Assembly: GCA_020853885.1 (NCBI GenBank)
Contig: JADYXZ010000007.1
Coordinates: forward strand, 1 to 57,779
Reading direction: 5' to 3'
DNA: 57,779 nt
Source: Bradyrhizobiaceae bacterium
GTDB taxonomy: Bacteria; Pseudomonadota; Alphaproteobacteria; Rhizobiales; Xanthobacteraceae
Shown: in pieces, positions 9,080 through 16,750 of the stretch
Layout of the letters: the number at the start of each line of letters is the position of its first letter
Position numbering within the stretch: the first letter of the stretch is position 1
Translations under genes and position numbers: made by a program
The notes under the pieces: model-generated
Databases searched by the model: none
What the model was told of the DNA's origin: nothing
What the model saw: the letters and a program-made list of their open reading frames with translations, nothing else

Positions 9080-9760
9080 GTGCGCGAGCCCGATCTCGAC
9101 ATCAAGACGATCGCCAAGGCCTATGCCCGTTGGGCGCCGGTTTATGACCTTGTGTTCGGCGCGGTGTTTGCGCGCGGACGCGAGGCTTCGATCAAGGCTG
9201 CCGAGCGCGTCGGCGGCCGCATCCTCGATGTCGGCGTCGGCACCGGGATTTCGCTGCCCGACTACAAGCGTACCAGCCGCATCTACGCCGTCGACTACTC
9301 CGAGCCGATGCTGAAGCAGGCGCGCGAGCGCGTTGTCGGGCAGAAGCTCGACAACGTCGAGTGCGTGGCCGTCATGGACGCCCAGTCGCTCGGCTTTGCC
9401 GACGCGGTGTTCGACGTGGTGATCGCGCAATACGTGATCACCGCGGTTCCCGACCCCGAGGCGACGCTCGACGAGTTCGCCCGCGTGGTGCGACCCGGCG
9501 GCGAGATCATCCTCGTCAACCACATCGGCGCCGAAAGCGGCCCGCGCCGGCTGTTCGAGCAGGGCTTCGCGCCGGTCGCCCGCAAGCTCGGCTGGCGGCC
9601 GGAATTCCCCTGGGAGCGGCTCGCCCGCTGGGCCGCACTGCACGGCGGCGTCCGCTTCGTCGAGCGCGTGCCGATGCCGCCGCTCGGGCATTTCTCGCTG
9701 GTCCGCTATCAGCGCCTGCCGGCGGAAGCAGCGGCCGGGATACCGCATTCCGCGGCTTGA
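9080..9760 (+). CDS. SAM-dependent methyltransferase, probably a Rhodobacter-type phospholipid N-methyltransferase
   Basis: A 226-residue class I methyltransferase. The N-terminus IAKAYARWAPVYDLVFG and SAM-binding motif I ILDVGVGTGISLP resemble Rhodobacter-type phosphatidylethanolamine N-methyltransferase (PmtA/PmtX), which makes phosphatidylcholine in the membrane. Motif II (FDVVIAQYV) and the post-motif RPGGEIILVN are present. The start is GTG at 9080, 9 bp after mnmA. The phospholipid substrate is inferred from overall resemblance; a ubiquinone-type or other methyltransferase cannot be excluded. Confidence 0.7.
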   Translation: MREPDLDIKTIAKAYARWAPVYDLVFGAVFARGREASIKAAERVGGRILDVGVGTGISLPDYKRTSRIYAVDYSEPMLKQARERVVGQKLDNVECVAVMDAQSLGFADAVFDVVIAQYVITAVPDPEATLDEFARVVRPGGEIILVNHIGAESGPRRLFEQGFAPVARKLGWRPEFPWERLARWAALHGGVRFVERVPMPPLGHFSLVRYQRLPAEAAAGIPHSAA

Positions 9761-9805
9761 CACCGCCCCGCGCGCCTTTAGAACCAGCGCCCGACCCCTT
9801 ATATG
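9757..9805 (+). promoter_or_regulatory. possible promoter of tRNA-Met
   Basis: TTGACA (9757-9762) overlaps the stop codon of the methyltransferase gene, and TATATG (9800-9805) lies 36 bp before the tRNA 5' end. The two hexamers are too far apart to be one promoter. TTGACA would need a weak -10 near 9778-9785, and TATATG a weak -35 at 9777-9782. One of them plausibly drives the tRNA. Confidence 0.3.
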
Positions 9806-9841
9806 ATTGATTTGAAAGCCCGGCCTCACCGGGCTGGTGGC

Positions 9842-9918
9842 GGCGGGGTAGCTCAGCTGGTTAGAGCAGCGGAATCATAATCCGCGTGTCGGGGGTTCGA
9901 GTCCCTCCCCCGCTACCA
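9842..9918 (+). tRNA. tRNA-Met (anticodon CAT), integration site of the downstream element
   Basis: A complete 77-nt cloverleaf with encoded CCA. The acceptor stem is GGCGGGG/CCCCGCT (G1-U72 wobble), the D stem GCTC/GAGC, the anticodon stem GCGGA/TCCGC with loop ATCATAA, and the T arm GGGGG-TTCGAGT-CCCTC. The CAT anticodon fits elongator Met; tRNA-Ile2 with lysidine is the alternative. Its 3' 45 bases plus one more are duplicated at 32653-32698, marking it as the attachment site of the element. Confidence 0.95.
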
Positions 9919-9919
9919 A
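9874..9919 (+). repeat. attachment-site direct repeat, tRNA-proximal copy
   Basis: 46 bp identical to 32653-32698, starting at the anticodon loop and running through the T arm, acceptor strand and CCA plus one A. This copy completes the functional tRNA. Confidence 0.9.
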
Positions 9920-9930
9920 ACTTCTCCCTG

Positions 9931-11055
9931 TCATATCGCATGTTTCCGTCTCCTTCGGTTGGCGGAACCCGCGCGGTTTGACCGCTCGCGGGCAGGGTTT
10001 GACAGTTTTGTTCGGCGCTTGTTCACCTCGCGCTCAAACGCCTTCACGACCCCCTTCATCTTGGGCTTGAGGTCGGCACCGCGCGCGTAGTGCCGCGCCA
10101 TCTCGATTGTCTTCTGGCCGAGCGCGTCCGCGATGGTGCGCTCGTCGAATCCGGCTTCGCGCAGGATGACCGCGACCGTGTGCCGGAGCCCGTAGAGCGT
10201 GAGGCCAGGGCCAATCTTCCCGGCCTTCTCCAGCTTCATGCGGTAGGTCCGCCAGGAGGCGCGAAACCCGCTCTCCGTCCACGGCTTGCCGCGGGCGTTC
10301 GCGCAGAGCGTGATTGCGTCGTGCGTGGGTGCCGCCCCGATGATTTTCTTCAGTGACTTGGGCGCCGGCCAGTATACCGGCTCGCCGGTCTTGCTTCGGC
10401 GCGTGGCTATCTCACCGGCCTTGAAGAACGTGCGCGGGAGCTTCAGCGCATCCGAAGGGCCGAGGCCCGTGAACATCATCAGCGCCAGCGCCGGCTTCAG
10501 GTGCTTCGGCGCATGGTCGAGCGTGACGTGGCGCTCCCCGTCTGTCCAAGGCCGGTTCGCGTCCGGCGTGCCTTTGGGCTTGCGGATATTCCGCACCCGC
10601 GCTGCCGGGTTGGCTTGCAGGAAATTGCGCTCCAGTCCCCAGGCGAACAGGATCGACAGCACCGCCTTCACATAGTTGCCGAAGCGCCGCCCGCGCTCCC
10701 CTGCCTTGTCGCGGATGCGCACGACAAGCGGCCGGTCGAAGCGTACAAGCGGCGTGGACTCAATGGGCCGCAGGTAGTCGAAAATTCTTTGATAGTCAGA
10801 GCGCGTGCGCGGCGCGAGATCGGTGAACGCTCTGTCCTGCTTGTAGTCCTTGAGAAGCATCCCGACCGTGCCCGGTTTCGGCGGCAGTTGGAGCACCGCC
10901 GCTTGCGAGATGCGCGCGCATTCGGCGAAGAACTCCGCCGAGCCGAGCGGCGCTTTGTGCAAGTCCACCGGCGTCCTGCTCTTGCGATGGTAGCACCGCG
11001 TCTTGCCGTGCCGGTCGCGAAAAATCTGAAAGCCCTTTACGCGAATGACAGTCAT
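9931..11055 (-). CDS. tyrosine recombinase / integrase
   Basis: A 374-residue integrase at the tRNA end of the element, convergent with the tRNA. The N-terminal core-binding domain covers about residues 62-160 and the catalytic domain 165-335. Visible active-site residues are K222 (RRSKTG), R291-H292 (LYGLRHT) and the nucleophile Y323 (ARHYARG). The first catalytic Arg position reads TGLG (196-199) instead of TGxR, and the His of the HxxR box is Tyr288. From memory these are shared by related rhizobial integrases. ATG at 11055 overlaps the upstream stop by 4 bp, indicating translational coupling with the excisionase-like gene. Confidence 0.92.
   Translation of the reverse strand: MTVIRVKGFQIFRDRHGKTRCYHRKSRTPVDLHKAPLGSAEFFAECARISQAAVLQLPPKPGTVGMLLKDYKQDRAFTDLAPRTRSDYQRIFDYLRPIESTPLVRFDRPLVVRIRDKAGERGRRFGNYVKAVLSILFAWGLERNFLQANPAARVRNIRKPKGTPDANRPWTDGERHVTLDHAPKHLKPALALMMFTGLGPSDALKLPRTFFKAGEIATRRSKTGEPVYWPAPKSLKKIIGAAPTHDAITLCANARGKPWTESGFRASWRTYRMKLEKAGKIGPGLTLYGLRHTVAVILREAGFDERTIADALGQKTIEMARHYARGADLKPKMKGVVKAFEREVNKRRTKLSNPARERSNRAGSANRRRRKHAI
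9975..10004 (+). promoter_or_regulatory. putative integrase arm-type sites (left end)
   Basis: Two copies of GGTTTGAC(C/A) lie at 9975-9983 and 9996-10004, 57-78 bp inside the tRNA-proximal att copy. The same motif, GGTTTGACA, occurs twice beside the distal att copy (32558-32566 and 32599-32607). Pairs of short direct repeats at both ends are what arm-binding sites of a tyrosine integrase look like. Confidence 0.45.
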
Positions 11056-11288
11056 GGAACCAACCTCGCCACAATCGAATCCGTGTCATCTCTTTCTGTT
11101 TTTATGCCGTCGAGCCACGCATCCAGGTCCCGCACATCATATCGCCTGTCACCGTTTGCAAAGACCACCGGCGCAACCGGACACTCCGCGTCAAAGCGAC
11201 TCACCGACCGGCCGCAGTGCGCCGCAGCCTCTCGTTTCGTGAGCATCCGTTTTGGTATTACCGTCAAGTTGACTATCGCATTCGACAT
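11052..11288 (-). CDS. excisionase-like helix-turn-helix protein
   Basis: A 78-residue protein with a MerR/AlpA-type DNA-binding motif (MLTKREAAAHCGRSVSRFD) followed by a short wing (FANGDRRYDVRDLDAWLDG). Such proteins act as recombination directionality factors or regulators of the integrase. It overlaps the integrase start by 4 bp. The start chosen is ATG at 11288; a TTG five codons upstream is possible. Confidence 0.75.
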   Translation of the reverse strand: MSNAIVNLTVIPKRMLTKREAAAHCGRSVSRFDAECPVAPVVFANGDRRYDVRDLDAWLDGIKTERDDTDSIVARLVP

Positions 11289-11630
11289 GTTCGCGCTCGG
11301 CAATTGCAGTTAGTGGCTCGCGGCGACTCTTTGGTCGCGAACCACCTTTGTGCTTCTGCGACCACTACCGCTCCATCCAGAAGTCGCCGAACGAAGGCGT
11401 CAGCGGGGCAGCAGATGCCCAACCGTCGCGGAGATATTCCTTGGAGTCCTTCGCGGGTCCGTTGCAAACGCAACGAACACACGAATCTAGGGAGTGGATA
11501 AGCACAAGTACGGGACTTTGCTGTCCAATACTCCTGAAGGTACAATACGGTAGGCAGCGGTAGCGCATGTTTTCCTCCTACGGATGGTGTGCGCAGTTGC
11601 CATGGAAGCCGACGATGAGTCGGACTCCGA

Positions 11631-11659
11631 AGCCCCCAGTGTCAGCTGGGGGCTTTTCT
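11631..11659 (+). terminator. rho-independent terminator (plus strand)
   Basis: A perfect 9-bp stem AGCCCCCAG/CTGGGGGCT (11631-11639, 11646-11654) with a 6-nt loop is followed by TTTCT. It lies in the gene-poor 11.3-12.0 kb region, so it implies a short plus-strand transcript or read-through control toward the cargo genes. Confidence 0.65.
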
Positions 11660-11701
11660 CTTGCGGACGTGGCTGCAAGAAAAGTCTGAAATCGAGACAA
11701 C

Positions 11702-11726
11702 AAAAAACCCGCGAGATTTTCGCGGG
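11702..11726 (-). terminator. rho-independent terminator (minus strand)
   Basis: CCCGCGA (11708-11714) pairs with TCGCGGG (11720-11726). Read on the minus strand, the stem is followed by six T (11707-11702). It would end leftward transcription coming from the small genes at 12.0-12.5 kb or a leader beyond them. Confidence 0.7.
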
Positions 11727-11992
11727 CGAGAAGGTTCGAGCGGAAGATTCACGCTTTTGGCGTTTAGTACACGGCCAGCTATTCGGCACAGACATAACCG
11801 AACTCCTAGATTCGTCTTGAGCGATCCCCCCTTTTGCCTTCAGCGCCCGTGAACGAATCCAACTTTTACCGACTAATTTGGCAGATATTATAAATTGGGG
11901 CGTTTGTAAATTGATGCAGGTTTGACAGTTACATCGTTGCAGAAAGTCCCCTTTTTAAGGCCTTTCTGCGTCTTGCAACGCTGTTGCCTACT

Positions 11993-12023
11993 AAAAAAAA
12001 TGCCCCGCGCTTGGTGCGGGGCA
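11993..12023 (-). terminator. rho-independent terminator (minus strand)
   Basis: A TGCCCCGC/GCGGGGCA stem (12001-12023) is followed, on the minus strand, by eight T (12000-11993). It lies 9 bp past the stop of the gene ending at 12032 and closes that operon. Confidence 0.85.
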
Positions 12024-12031
12024 TAAATCTG

Positions 12032-12277
12032 TCAGCGTCGGCGTTGCGGCTTCCGCTCATTGCGGCTTGCCGCTTCGTCCTCGCTTTTGGGCGGCCGAAG
12101 GACAATTTTGCAATGGCCCTCTCCGTTCGAGATCGGCAGAGCTTGCAGGATGACGTTGTAGCCGGTGCCGTCCTGGTGCGGGAATGCCGCGCCGATGGGG
12201 AGCCAGTAGTCGTCCTGCCCTTCCCGCTTCACCACGCTATACGCGCGGAACGCGGGCTGCGGTGCTTCGCGGGCCAT
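12032..12277 (-). CDS. small hypothetical protein
   Basis: 81 residues, unrecognised. The N-terminal half has alternating hydrophobic residues (AYSVVKREGQDDYWLPIGAA), suggesting a small beta-rich fold, and the C-terminus is basic (NERKPQRRR). It starts 1 bp after the stop of the upstream gene and is followed by a strong terminator, so the pair looks like a genuine operon. Confidence 0.65.
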   Translation of the reverse strand: MAREAPQPAFRAYSVVKREGQDDYWLPIGAAFPHQDGTGYNVILQALPISNGEGHCKIVLRPPKSEDEAASRNERKPQRRR

Positions 12278-12278
12278 C

Positions 12279-12545
12279 TCAGTGCTCCATGGGGTTAGTC
12301 GCCGGGCGCAGCGTGTTCGTTACGCCCTTGCGAATGAGCGCGAGTGCCTCGTCCAGAGTGTGGACGCGACCGTTCGCAAGTTCCTGATTGAGAAGTTCGA
12401 GATTGTCTTCGTCGATGATCGTGGCCTGTACGCCCACGAACAGCAGACCATCCGCACCGAGCGCAAGTTCGACATTTACGAACTGGATTTCTGGTGCGAA
12501 CGGAGGCACGGGTGCCGCAGTGTTGCGACCGTCTATGTCAAGCAT
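12279..12545 (-). CDS. small hypothetical protein
   Basis: 88 residues, unrecognised and acidic, ending in a helical segment (ELLNQELANGRVHTLDEALA). The start is ATG at 12545 (MLDIDGR), preceded by GGAGGG six bases upstream; the eleven upstream codons of the open frame are excluded on that basis. It is the first gene of a two-gene operon with the 81-residue protein. Confidence 0.65.
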   Translation of the reverse strand: MLDIDGRNTAAPVPPFAPEIQFVNVELALGADGLLFVGVQATIIDEDNLELLNQELANGRVHTLDEALALIRKGVTNTLRPATNPMEH

Positions 12546-12612
12546 CAAACCCTCCGTCATGCACGGCCGGCACCCCAATATGAGGTGACGGCCAACACGA
12601 CGGATTCCAGTC

Positions 12613-15429
12613 CTATTGTACCATTTCGCCTTCAGCGGCAGAGACGCGCTTCCGGCCCTTGCGTTTCGCTTTGGATGCGGCCGTTAGCGGGGCAACGAGC
12701 TTTTCGTACAGGCCGAATAGGTGTTCCACCCGCTCGCGGTCGCTCTGGAATTTTTCTTTGCGATAGAGTCTGTCTACAGCGTCATCCAGCGCCCGGTGAG
12801 CAGAACGCAAATCATCCTTCATCACATCAGCATCGTATAGGTCAGCCAGCGTAGACCCCGTATATCTTTCCCGCGCATCCAGTATTCCCTGCCCCAAGCG
12901 CCTTATCTTTTCCGTTTCAGCTTCCGATCCGACCGGCCAAGGAAAGCAGTTGTAATTGATGCCGACTGAATACTGAAATCGACTTTCTAGTCTTCCGCCA
13001 ACAATCTGCGTCCAAGCCATGTGCATACGCGATGTTAGTACAGCAAAATGCCATAGATTGGCGTCAAGAATTAGACGGAGCTTATTGCTCGGAATAATTG
13101 GCGGGCTCAGCCAGCCTATCGGAATATACTCGCGATTCTCCGAGCTAACTTCTGGCACAGCTAGGAACGGCCGGTCGGGAATTGTCTCAACATTAAATTT
13201 TGCTGGAAAGTCAGCAATCTTAAGTGTGCTCTTTCGCTTACTCTTGCGACGAAACTCCCGTACCAAACGAAGTCGTTCTGCGACATGGGGCATCGCGCGC
13301 AATTCCTGTGGGGTTGCTTCTTGAAGCGCAAGAATCCACCGGCCTATGCCATTCACAAATTCTTCCGTGCCTAAGAAGGGTCGCAAGAACCGCTCAGCCG
13401 CCGGCTCCTGCAAAATGAACGCCGCTCGTTCGCTATCGTCAAATATCAAATGACCGTTGTCTATGGGTTGAGTTCCAGTAATCATTTTAGGAACATCCAT
13501 CAACGAGCGACTTCGTTCAACGCAAACCAGATGACGGTCTGTGAGCTTGCTGGCGTCAATGAGATAAGGTGACAGCGAAGAATGCCGACTTTCAACAGCG
13601 TCACCTGTATATGAACTGTAAGAAAATAACCGCTTCTCCTTCGGCTCATCCTCTCTCCGAGTAATTCCGAGAATGACCACATGCACCCGCGCCTTGCCGC
13701 GAGCTTCAGAACCCCATGCAAAAGTTCGGTGAGCAAACCAGATTTCTAGTCCAAGCTTCTGAAAAAGGATCGGCCACAGCTGGGCAACCTGTTCGCCTTG
13801 CGTGATGGAGTTCGTTGCCACGAACCCGATACGGACTGGAACACCTTGAATATACTCCCCGGCCTTGATGAACCACGCCGTCACGTAGTCCAGCGTGCCC
13901 CCCGAGCCGCCGAGATTGGCGATCCGCCGCACCTGCGCTCTCTGCACATCCGTCTGGTATTTCGCGCCCACGAACGGCGGATTGCCGAGCACATAAGAAC
14001 ATTCCCCCACCGGCAGCACCGTGTTCCAATTCGTCTCCAGCGCATCCGCGTTGTGAATATGTGGAGAGGTTTTGAGCGGGATGCGCGCATAGTGGTCGCC
14101 AAACTCCAGCGACAGCTTGTTGTTCATGATGTGGTCCATCATCCACAGCGCAACCTCCGCTATGCGGGATGGAAACTCAAAAATCTCGATGCCATAAAAT
14201 TGGTTCACATCAATCACGGACAGGAGCGACACGTCCAAGAATGTTGTCTGGCCCTTCGGGTGAATTTCCCGCAACACTTCAATCTCAAGCTCGCGCAATT
14301 CGCGGTACGAGATAATCAGGAAGTTTCCGCACCCGCACGCTGGGTCAAAGAACTTTAGCGTGCCGAGCTTCTTCTGGAACTCTTCCAGAGCCTTGCGGCG
14401 GCCGGAGTCGCGGCGTGCGCGCAAATGCACAAACTCTGAGCGCAATTCGTCCATGAACAGCGGCTGGATGACTTTCAGGATGTTCTTTTCGATCGTGTAA
14501 TGACCGCCAGATGCCCGCCGCTCCTTTGCGTTCATCACGGATTGGAACAGCGAGCCGAAGATCGCGGGCGAGATCGCATCCCATGCGAAATCGCACACCT
14601 CCAGCAGCTTCTTGCGCATTTTCGCGTCAAAGGCCGGAATGCCCAGCCGGTGTTCAAACAGCTCCCCGTTTACATAGGGAAATTTCTGCAAGTCTTCGTC
14701 CAGATTCTTTAGCCGCTTCTCCACCGGCGTGTTGAGCACTTCAAACAGCTGGCTCAACATCGGCCCTACATCGCTCCCGTCTACGCGCGTGCGCTGATCC
14801 AGCAGATCGTAGAAGATGCCGCGCGGTTCAAAGATGCCGGTGTCGTCCGCGAACAGGCAGAACACGAGCCGCACCAGAAAGCGTTCCAAGTCGTGCCCCA
14901 CATATCCGGCATCTTTAAGCTGGTCGTGGAGTTCACCCACCAGCTCCGACGCTTCAATGTTGACGGGGTCTTGATCATGGAACGTGCGCTTCTCGACACC
15001 AAGGATGAAGCCGAAGTGCTCTACTTTCTTCGGCAGATCCTTCAGCGCAAACTTGACCTCGTTTCCTTCGTCTAGGTCGTAGAGTTCAAAGGTCTGGAAA
15101 TCGCTGACGAGGATGTGGCGCGGCAGTTCCGCTTCCTTGAGGCCCGGAAAGTAATCGAGCGCCTGTTTCTTCGCTTTGGTGAGGTTGCCACCCGCGCTCT
15201 TTTGCTCGACCAGCAACACCCCTTTCCAGAACAGGTCTATGAATCCGTGCTTGCCGTCCAGCTTCTTGACCGGCTCCTCAAAGCTCGCGACGCGGCGTCG
15301 CGTGACGCCGAAAATCTCAAAAAATTCGTTGTAGAAACTCTGCGCTTCCCCTTTTTCATAGGCCGCTCCCTCCCACTCTTTCGCAAAGGTGGCGGCGCGG
15401 ACGCGGATTTCATTCCAAGAAAGGCGCAT
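12613..15429 (-). CDS. MmeI-like (type IIG/IIL) restriction-modification enzyme
   Basis: 938 residues, close to MmeI (919). The order is an N-terminal nuclease-like domain with D65 and EQK (75-77), a helical spacer, and an N6-adenine methyltransferase domain with motif I DPACGCGNF (362-370) and motif IV NPPF (483-486). A target-recognition and C-terminal region follows. In this family one polypeptide both cuts and methylates. The active-site variant EQK in place of ExK is compatible with the fold. The start is ATG at 15429 (MRLSWNEIRV). Parts of the 3' half look AT-richer than flanking genes, which suggests separate acquisition. A methylase-only role is the alternative. Confidence 0.85.
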   Translation of the reverse strand: MRLSWNEIRVRAATFAKEWEGAAYEKGEAQSFYNEFFEIFGVTRRRVASFEEPVKKLDGKHGFIDLFWKGVLLVEQKSAGGNLTKAKKQALDYFPGLKEAELPRHILVSDFQTFELYDLDEGNEVKFALKDLPKKVEHFGFILGVEKRTFHDQDPVNIEASELVGELHDQLKDAGYVGHDLERFLVRLVFCLFADDTGIFEPRGIFYDLLDQRTRVDGSDVGPMLSQLFEVLNTPVEKRLKNLDEDLQKFPYVNGELFEHRLGIPAFDAKMRKKLLEVCDFAWDAISPAIFGSLFQSVMNAKERRASGGHYTIEKNILKVIQPLFMDELRSEFVHLRARRDSGRRKALEEFQKKLGTLKFFDPACGCGNFLIISYRELRELEIEVLREIHPKGQTTFLDVSLLSVIDVNQFYGIEIFEFPSRIAEVALWMMDHIMNNKLSLEFGDHYARIPLKTSPHIHNADALETNWNTVLPVGECSYVLGNPPFVGAKYQTDVQRAQVRRIANLGGSGGTLDYVTAWFIKAGEYIQGVPVRIGFVATNSITQGEQVAQLWPILFQKLGLEIWFAHRTFAWGSEARGKARVHVVILGITRREDEPKEKRLFSYSSYTGDAVESRHSSLSPYLIDASKLTDRHLVCVERSRSLMDVPKMITGTQPIDNGHLIFDDSERAAFILQEPAAERFLRPFLGTEEFVNGIGRWILALQEATPQELRAMPHVAERLRLVREFRRKSKRKSTLKIADFPAKFNVETIPDRPFLAVPEVSSENREYIPIGWLSPPIIPSNKLRLILDANLWHFAVLTSRMHMAWTQIVGGRLESRFQYSVGINYNCFPWPVGSEAETEKIRRLGQGILDARERYTGSTLADLYDADVMKDDLRSAHRALDDAVDRLYRKEKFQSDRERVEHLFGLYEKLVAPLTAASKAKRKGRKRVSAAEGEMVQ

Positions 15430-15549
15430 TAGACCATTGTAAGCGCACGCCCCTGATTCAACCAAGCGTAGTGTCGGCGATAGTCGCGGTCGGCCGCTTT
15501 GGGGATAACCGGCGAGAGGTGGAGGCGAGCCGCGATATCATCCCTAGTA

Positions 15550-16128
15550 ATGACCCCCGAACAGCCGCGAACGGTCGCGACCGGACGCGAACATTCGCCG
15601 CCCCACTACTCCCTCACCATCGAGCAGGCGGCCGACCTCTATGCCAAGGCCGGGCACCCGCGCACCTTCCGCGCTGTCCAGAAATACTGCGCCCTCTCCA
15701 AGCTGGATTGCCGCAAGGTCGAGACCGAGACCGGCGAGAAGTATCTGGTCGCGCCTTATTCGGTGGAGCGCCACATCGCCTACATCAACGAGGTCCGAAC
15801 AGCTGCGAACGGACGCGACCGGTCGCGAATAGACGCGAACGTTCGCGAACAGTCGCGAACGGAAAAAAGCGTTGAAGTTGCGAGTGCGAACAGTGACGAA
15901 CAGCCGCGAACGGACGCGACCGGTCGCGAACAGGATGGCCGCTATCTGGAGGCGCTGGAGCGCGAGAACGGCTTTCTGCGCGAGCAGATCACCGTGAAGG
16001 ACAGCCAGATTAAGGACCTCACCGAGCGCGCGCGGGAAACGAACCACCTGATCGCCGGCTTGCAGAAGATGCTCACGCCCCTCCTCGGGAGCGCGGGCGA
16101 GACACAGGACCACCCCAATAGGGGATAA
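15550..16128 (+). CDS. putative DNA-binding protein with internal repeats
   Basis: 192 residues. Residues about 20-85 look like a helix-turn-helix region (YSLTIEQAADLYAKAGHPRT, then KYCALSKLD). The last 60 residues are a coiled coil (ALERENGFLREQITVKDSQI). Between and before these are short repeated motifs of the type R-T-x-A-x-G-R-E-x-S encoded by repeated DNA. The start is ATG at 15550. Together with the HTH gene 38 bp downstream it resembles a plasmid-type replication or partition module. The exact function is unknown to me. Confidence 0.65.
   Translation: MTPEQPRTVATGREHSPPHYSLTIEQAADLYAKAGHPRTFRAVQKYCALSKLDCRKVETETGEKYLVAPYSVERHIAYINEVRTAANGRDRSRIDANVREQSRTEKSVEVASANSDEQPRTDATGREQDGRYLEALERENGFLREQITVKDSQIKDLTERARETNHLIAGLQKMLTPLLGSAGETQDHPNRG
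15557..15934. repeat. intragenic iteron-like repeats (CGCGAAC)
   Basis: Three clusters at about 15557-15597, 15795-15862 and 15896-15934 share the core CGAACAG-YCGCGAACGG-ACGCGACCGG. They contain seven exact CGCGAAC copies plus the variants TGCGAAC and CGCGAAT. They lie inside the coding frame. Spacing and repetition resemble initiator-binding iterons. Confidence 0.6.
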
Positions 16129-16154
16129 GGGGAAAGCGCGCGAGCCGCAGCGCG

Positions 16155-16167
16155 TATAATGGCGCTA
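16155..16167 (+). promoter_or_regulatory. possible -10 box giving a leaderless mRNA
   Basis: A perfect TATAAT at 16155-16160 ends six bases before the ATG at 16167, so transcription would start at or next to the start codon. There is no recognisable -35 hexamer 17 bp upstream and no Shine-Dalgarno sequence. A leaderless start is the simplest reading, with low certainty. Confidence 0.3.
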
Positions 16168-16520
16168 TGGACTTCTCCACGCGCCATATCGGCGACCTCA
16201 TCAAGGATCGCAACATCGTCCTCAAGAACGCCGACATCGCGACGACGCACGGCTTCACGCAGGTGCCGAACTTCATCCTGCGGACGAAGAAGCTCAGCGC
16301 GGGGGACAAGCTCGCTTTCGCCATGCTCCTCAGCTACGCATGGCAGAACGACTTCTGCTTTCCCGGCCAGCAGCGCCTCGCGGCCGACATGGGCATCACC
16401 GAGCGCAGCGTTCGCACCCACCTCAAGGCGCTCGAAGCGGCGGGGCTTCTGGCCATCACCCAGCGCGGCCAGGGCAAGACCAACCTGTACGAACTCAATC
16501 TCAAGCCGAAACGTCGCTGA
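16167..16520 (+). CDS. HTH_36-type replication-initiator-like protein
   Basis: 117 residues with a winged helix-turn-helix (residues about 36-110: FTQVPNFILRTKKLSAGDKL, then RLAADMGITERSVRTHLKAL). HTH domains of this type occur in plasmid and phage replication proteins and conjugation regulators. The stop at 16518-16520 is followed, in the -1 frame, by a Lys/Arg/Ser-rich continuation (see 16521-16750), so the gene may be longer or frameshifted. It is next to iteron-like repeats and a large structured region. Confidence 0.75.
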   Translation: MDFSTRHIGDLIKDRNIVLKNADIATTHGFTQVPNFILRTKKLSAGDKLAFAMLLSYAWQNDFCFPGQQRLAADMGITERSVRTHLKALEAAGLLAITQRGQGKTNLYELNLKPKRR

Positions 16521-16750
16521 TTGCCGGTGCAGACCGGAAAAAAACTTCCGGTCTTGACCGGAAGAAATCGCCCGCTCTAGACCGGACGAAAACTTCCGGT
16601 CCTTCTACTAAAGAATACTCAGTGAAGAACACTCATATAAAAAGAAACAGGGACAAGCTCATTTTCTTAAAAGGGGAAAGCACCGCTCCAAACCAAGACA
16701 CGCCGCAAATTTCAGCGCGATTTCGTTCTCTTACGCGCCACAAAAGGTAA
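16521..16750 (+). pseudogene. possible frameshifted C-terminal part of the HTH gene
   Basis: A second frame, open from at least 16340 to 16750, encodes after the HTH stop a tail with three repeats of the DRKKTSG/DRKKSP/DRTKTSG type and then KEYSVKNTHIK. This is the kind of tail I recall after HTH_36 domains in replication-like proteins. Joining it to the HTH frame needs a -1 shift before 16518. The seven-A run at 16538-16544 lies past the stop, so it cannot itself rescue the frame. Confidence 0.4.
16530..16603. repeat. short hairpin-forming repeats after the HTH gene
   Basis: GACCGGA and TTCCGGTC alternate: 16532-16538 with 16546-16553, and 16580-16586 with about 16593-16601, plus a half-site TTGACCGGAAG at 16554-16564. 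Each pair can form a hairpin of about 7 bp. They coincide with the DRKKTSG codon repeats, so they may reflect protein repeats rather than a DNA site. Confidence 0.45.

Larger units (their letters stand above)
11304..12000. other. intergenic control region of the element
   Basis: About 700 bases without a gene I can support; short frames here lack ribosome-binding sites and family features. It holds two terminator-like hairpins (listed separately), an AT-rich stretch around 11875-11915, a further GGTTTGACA motif at 11919-11927, and an imperfect GCAGAAAG/CTTTCTGC inverted repeat near 11939-11967. It may contain the promoter of the excisionase-integrase pair. Confidence 0.4.

Noticed and set aside
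11584-11820. A 78-codon plus-strand frame in the intergenic control region
   Set aside because: It runs through a perfect terminator hairpin and lacks a ribosome-binding site or family resemblance.
15557-15934. A CRISPR-like array
   Set aside because: The repeats are short, irregularly spaced, have no unique spacers of constant length, and no cas genes are in the window.
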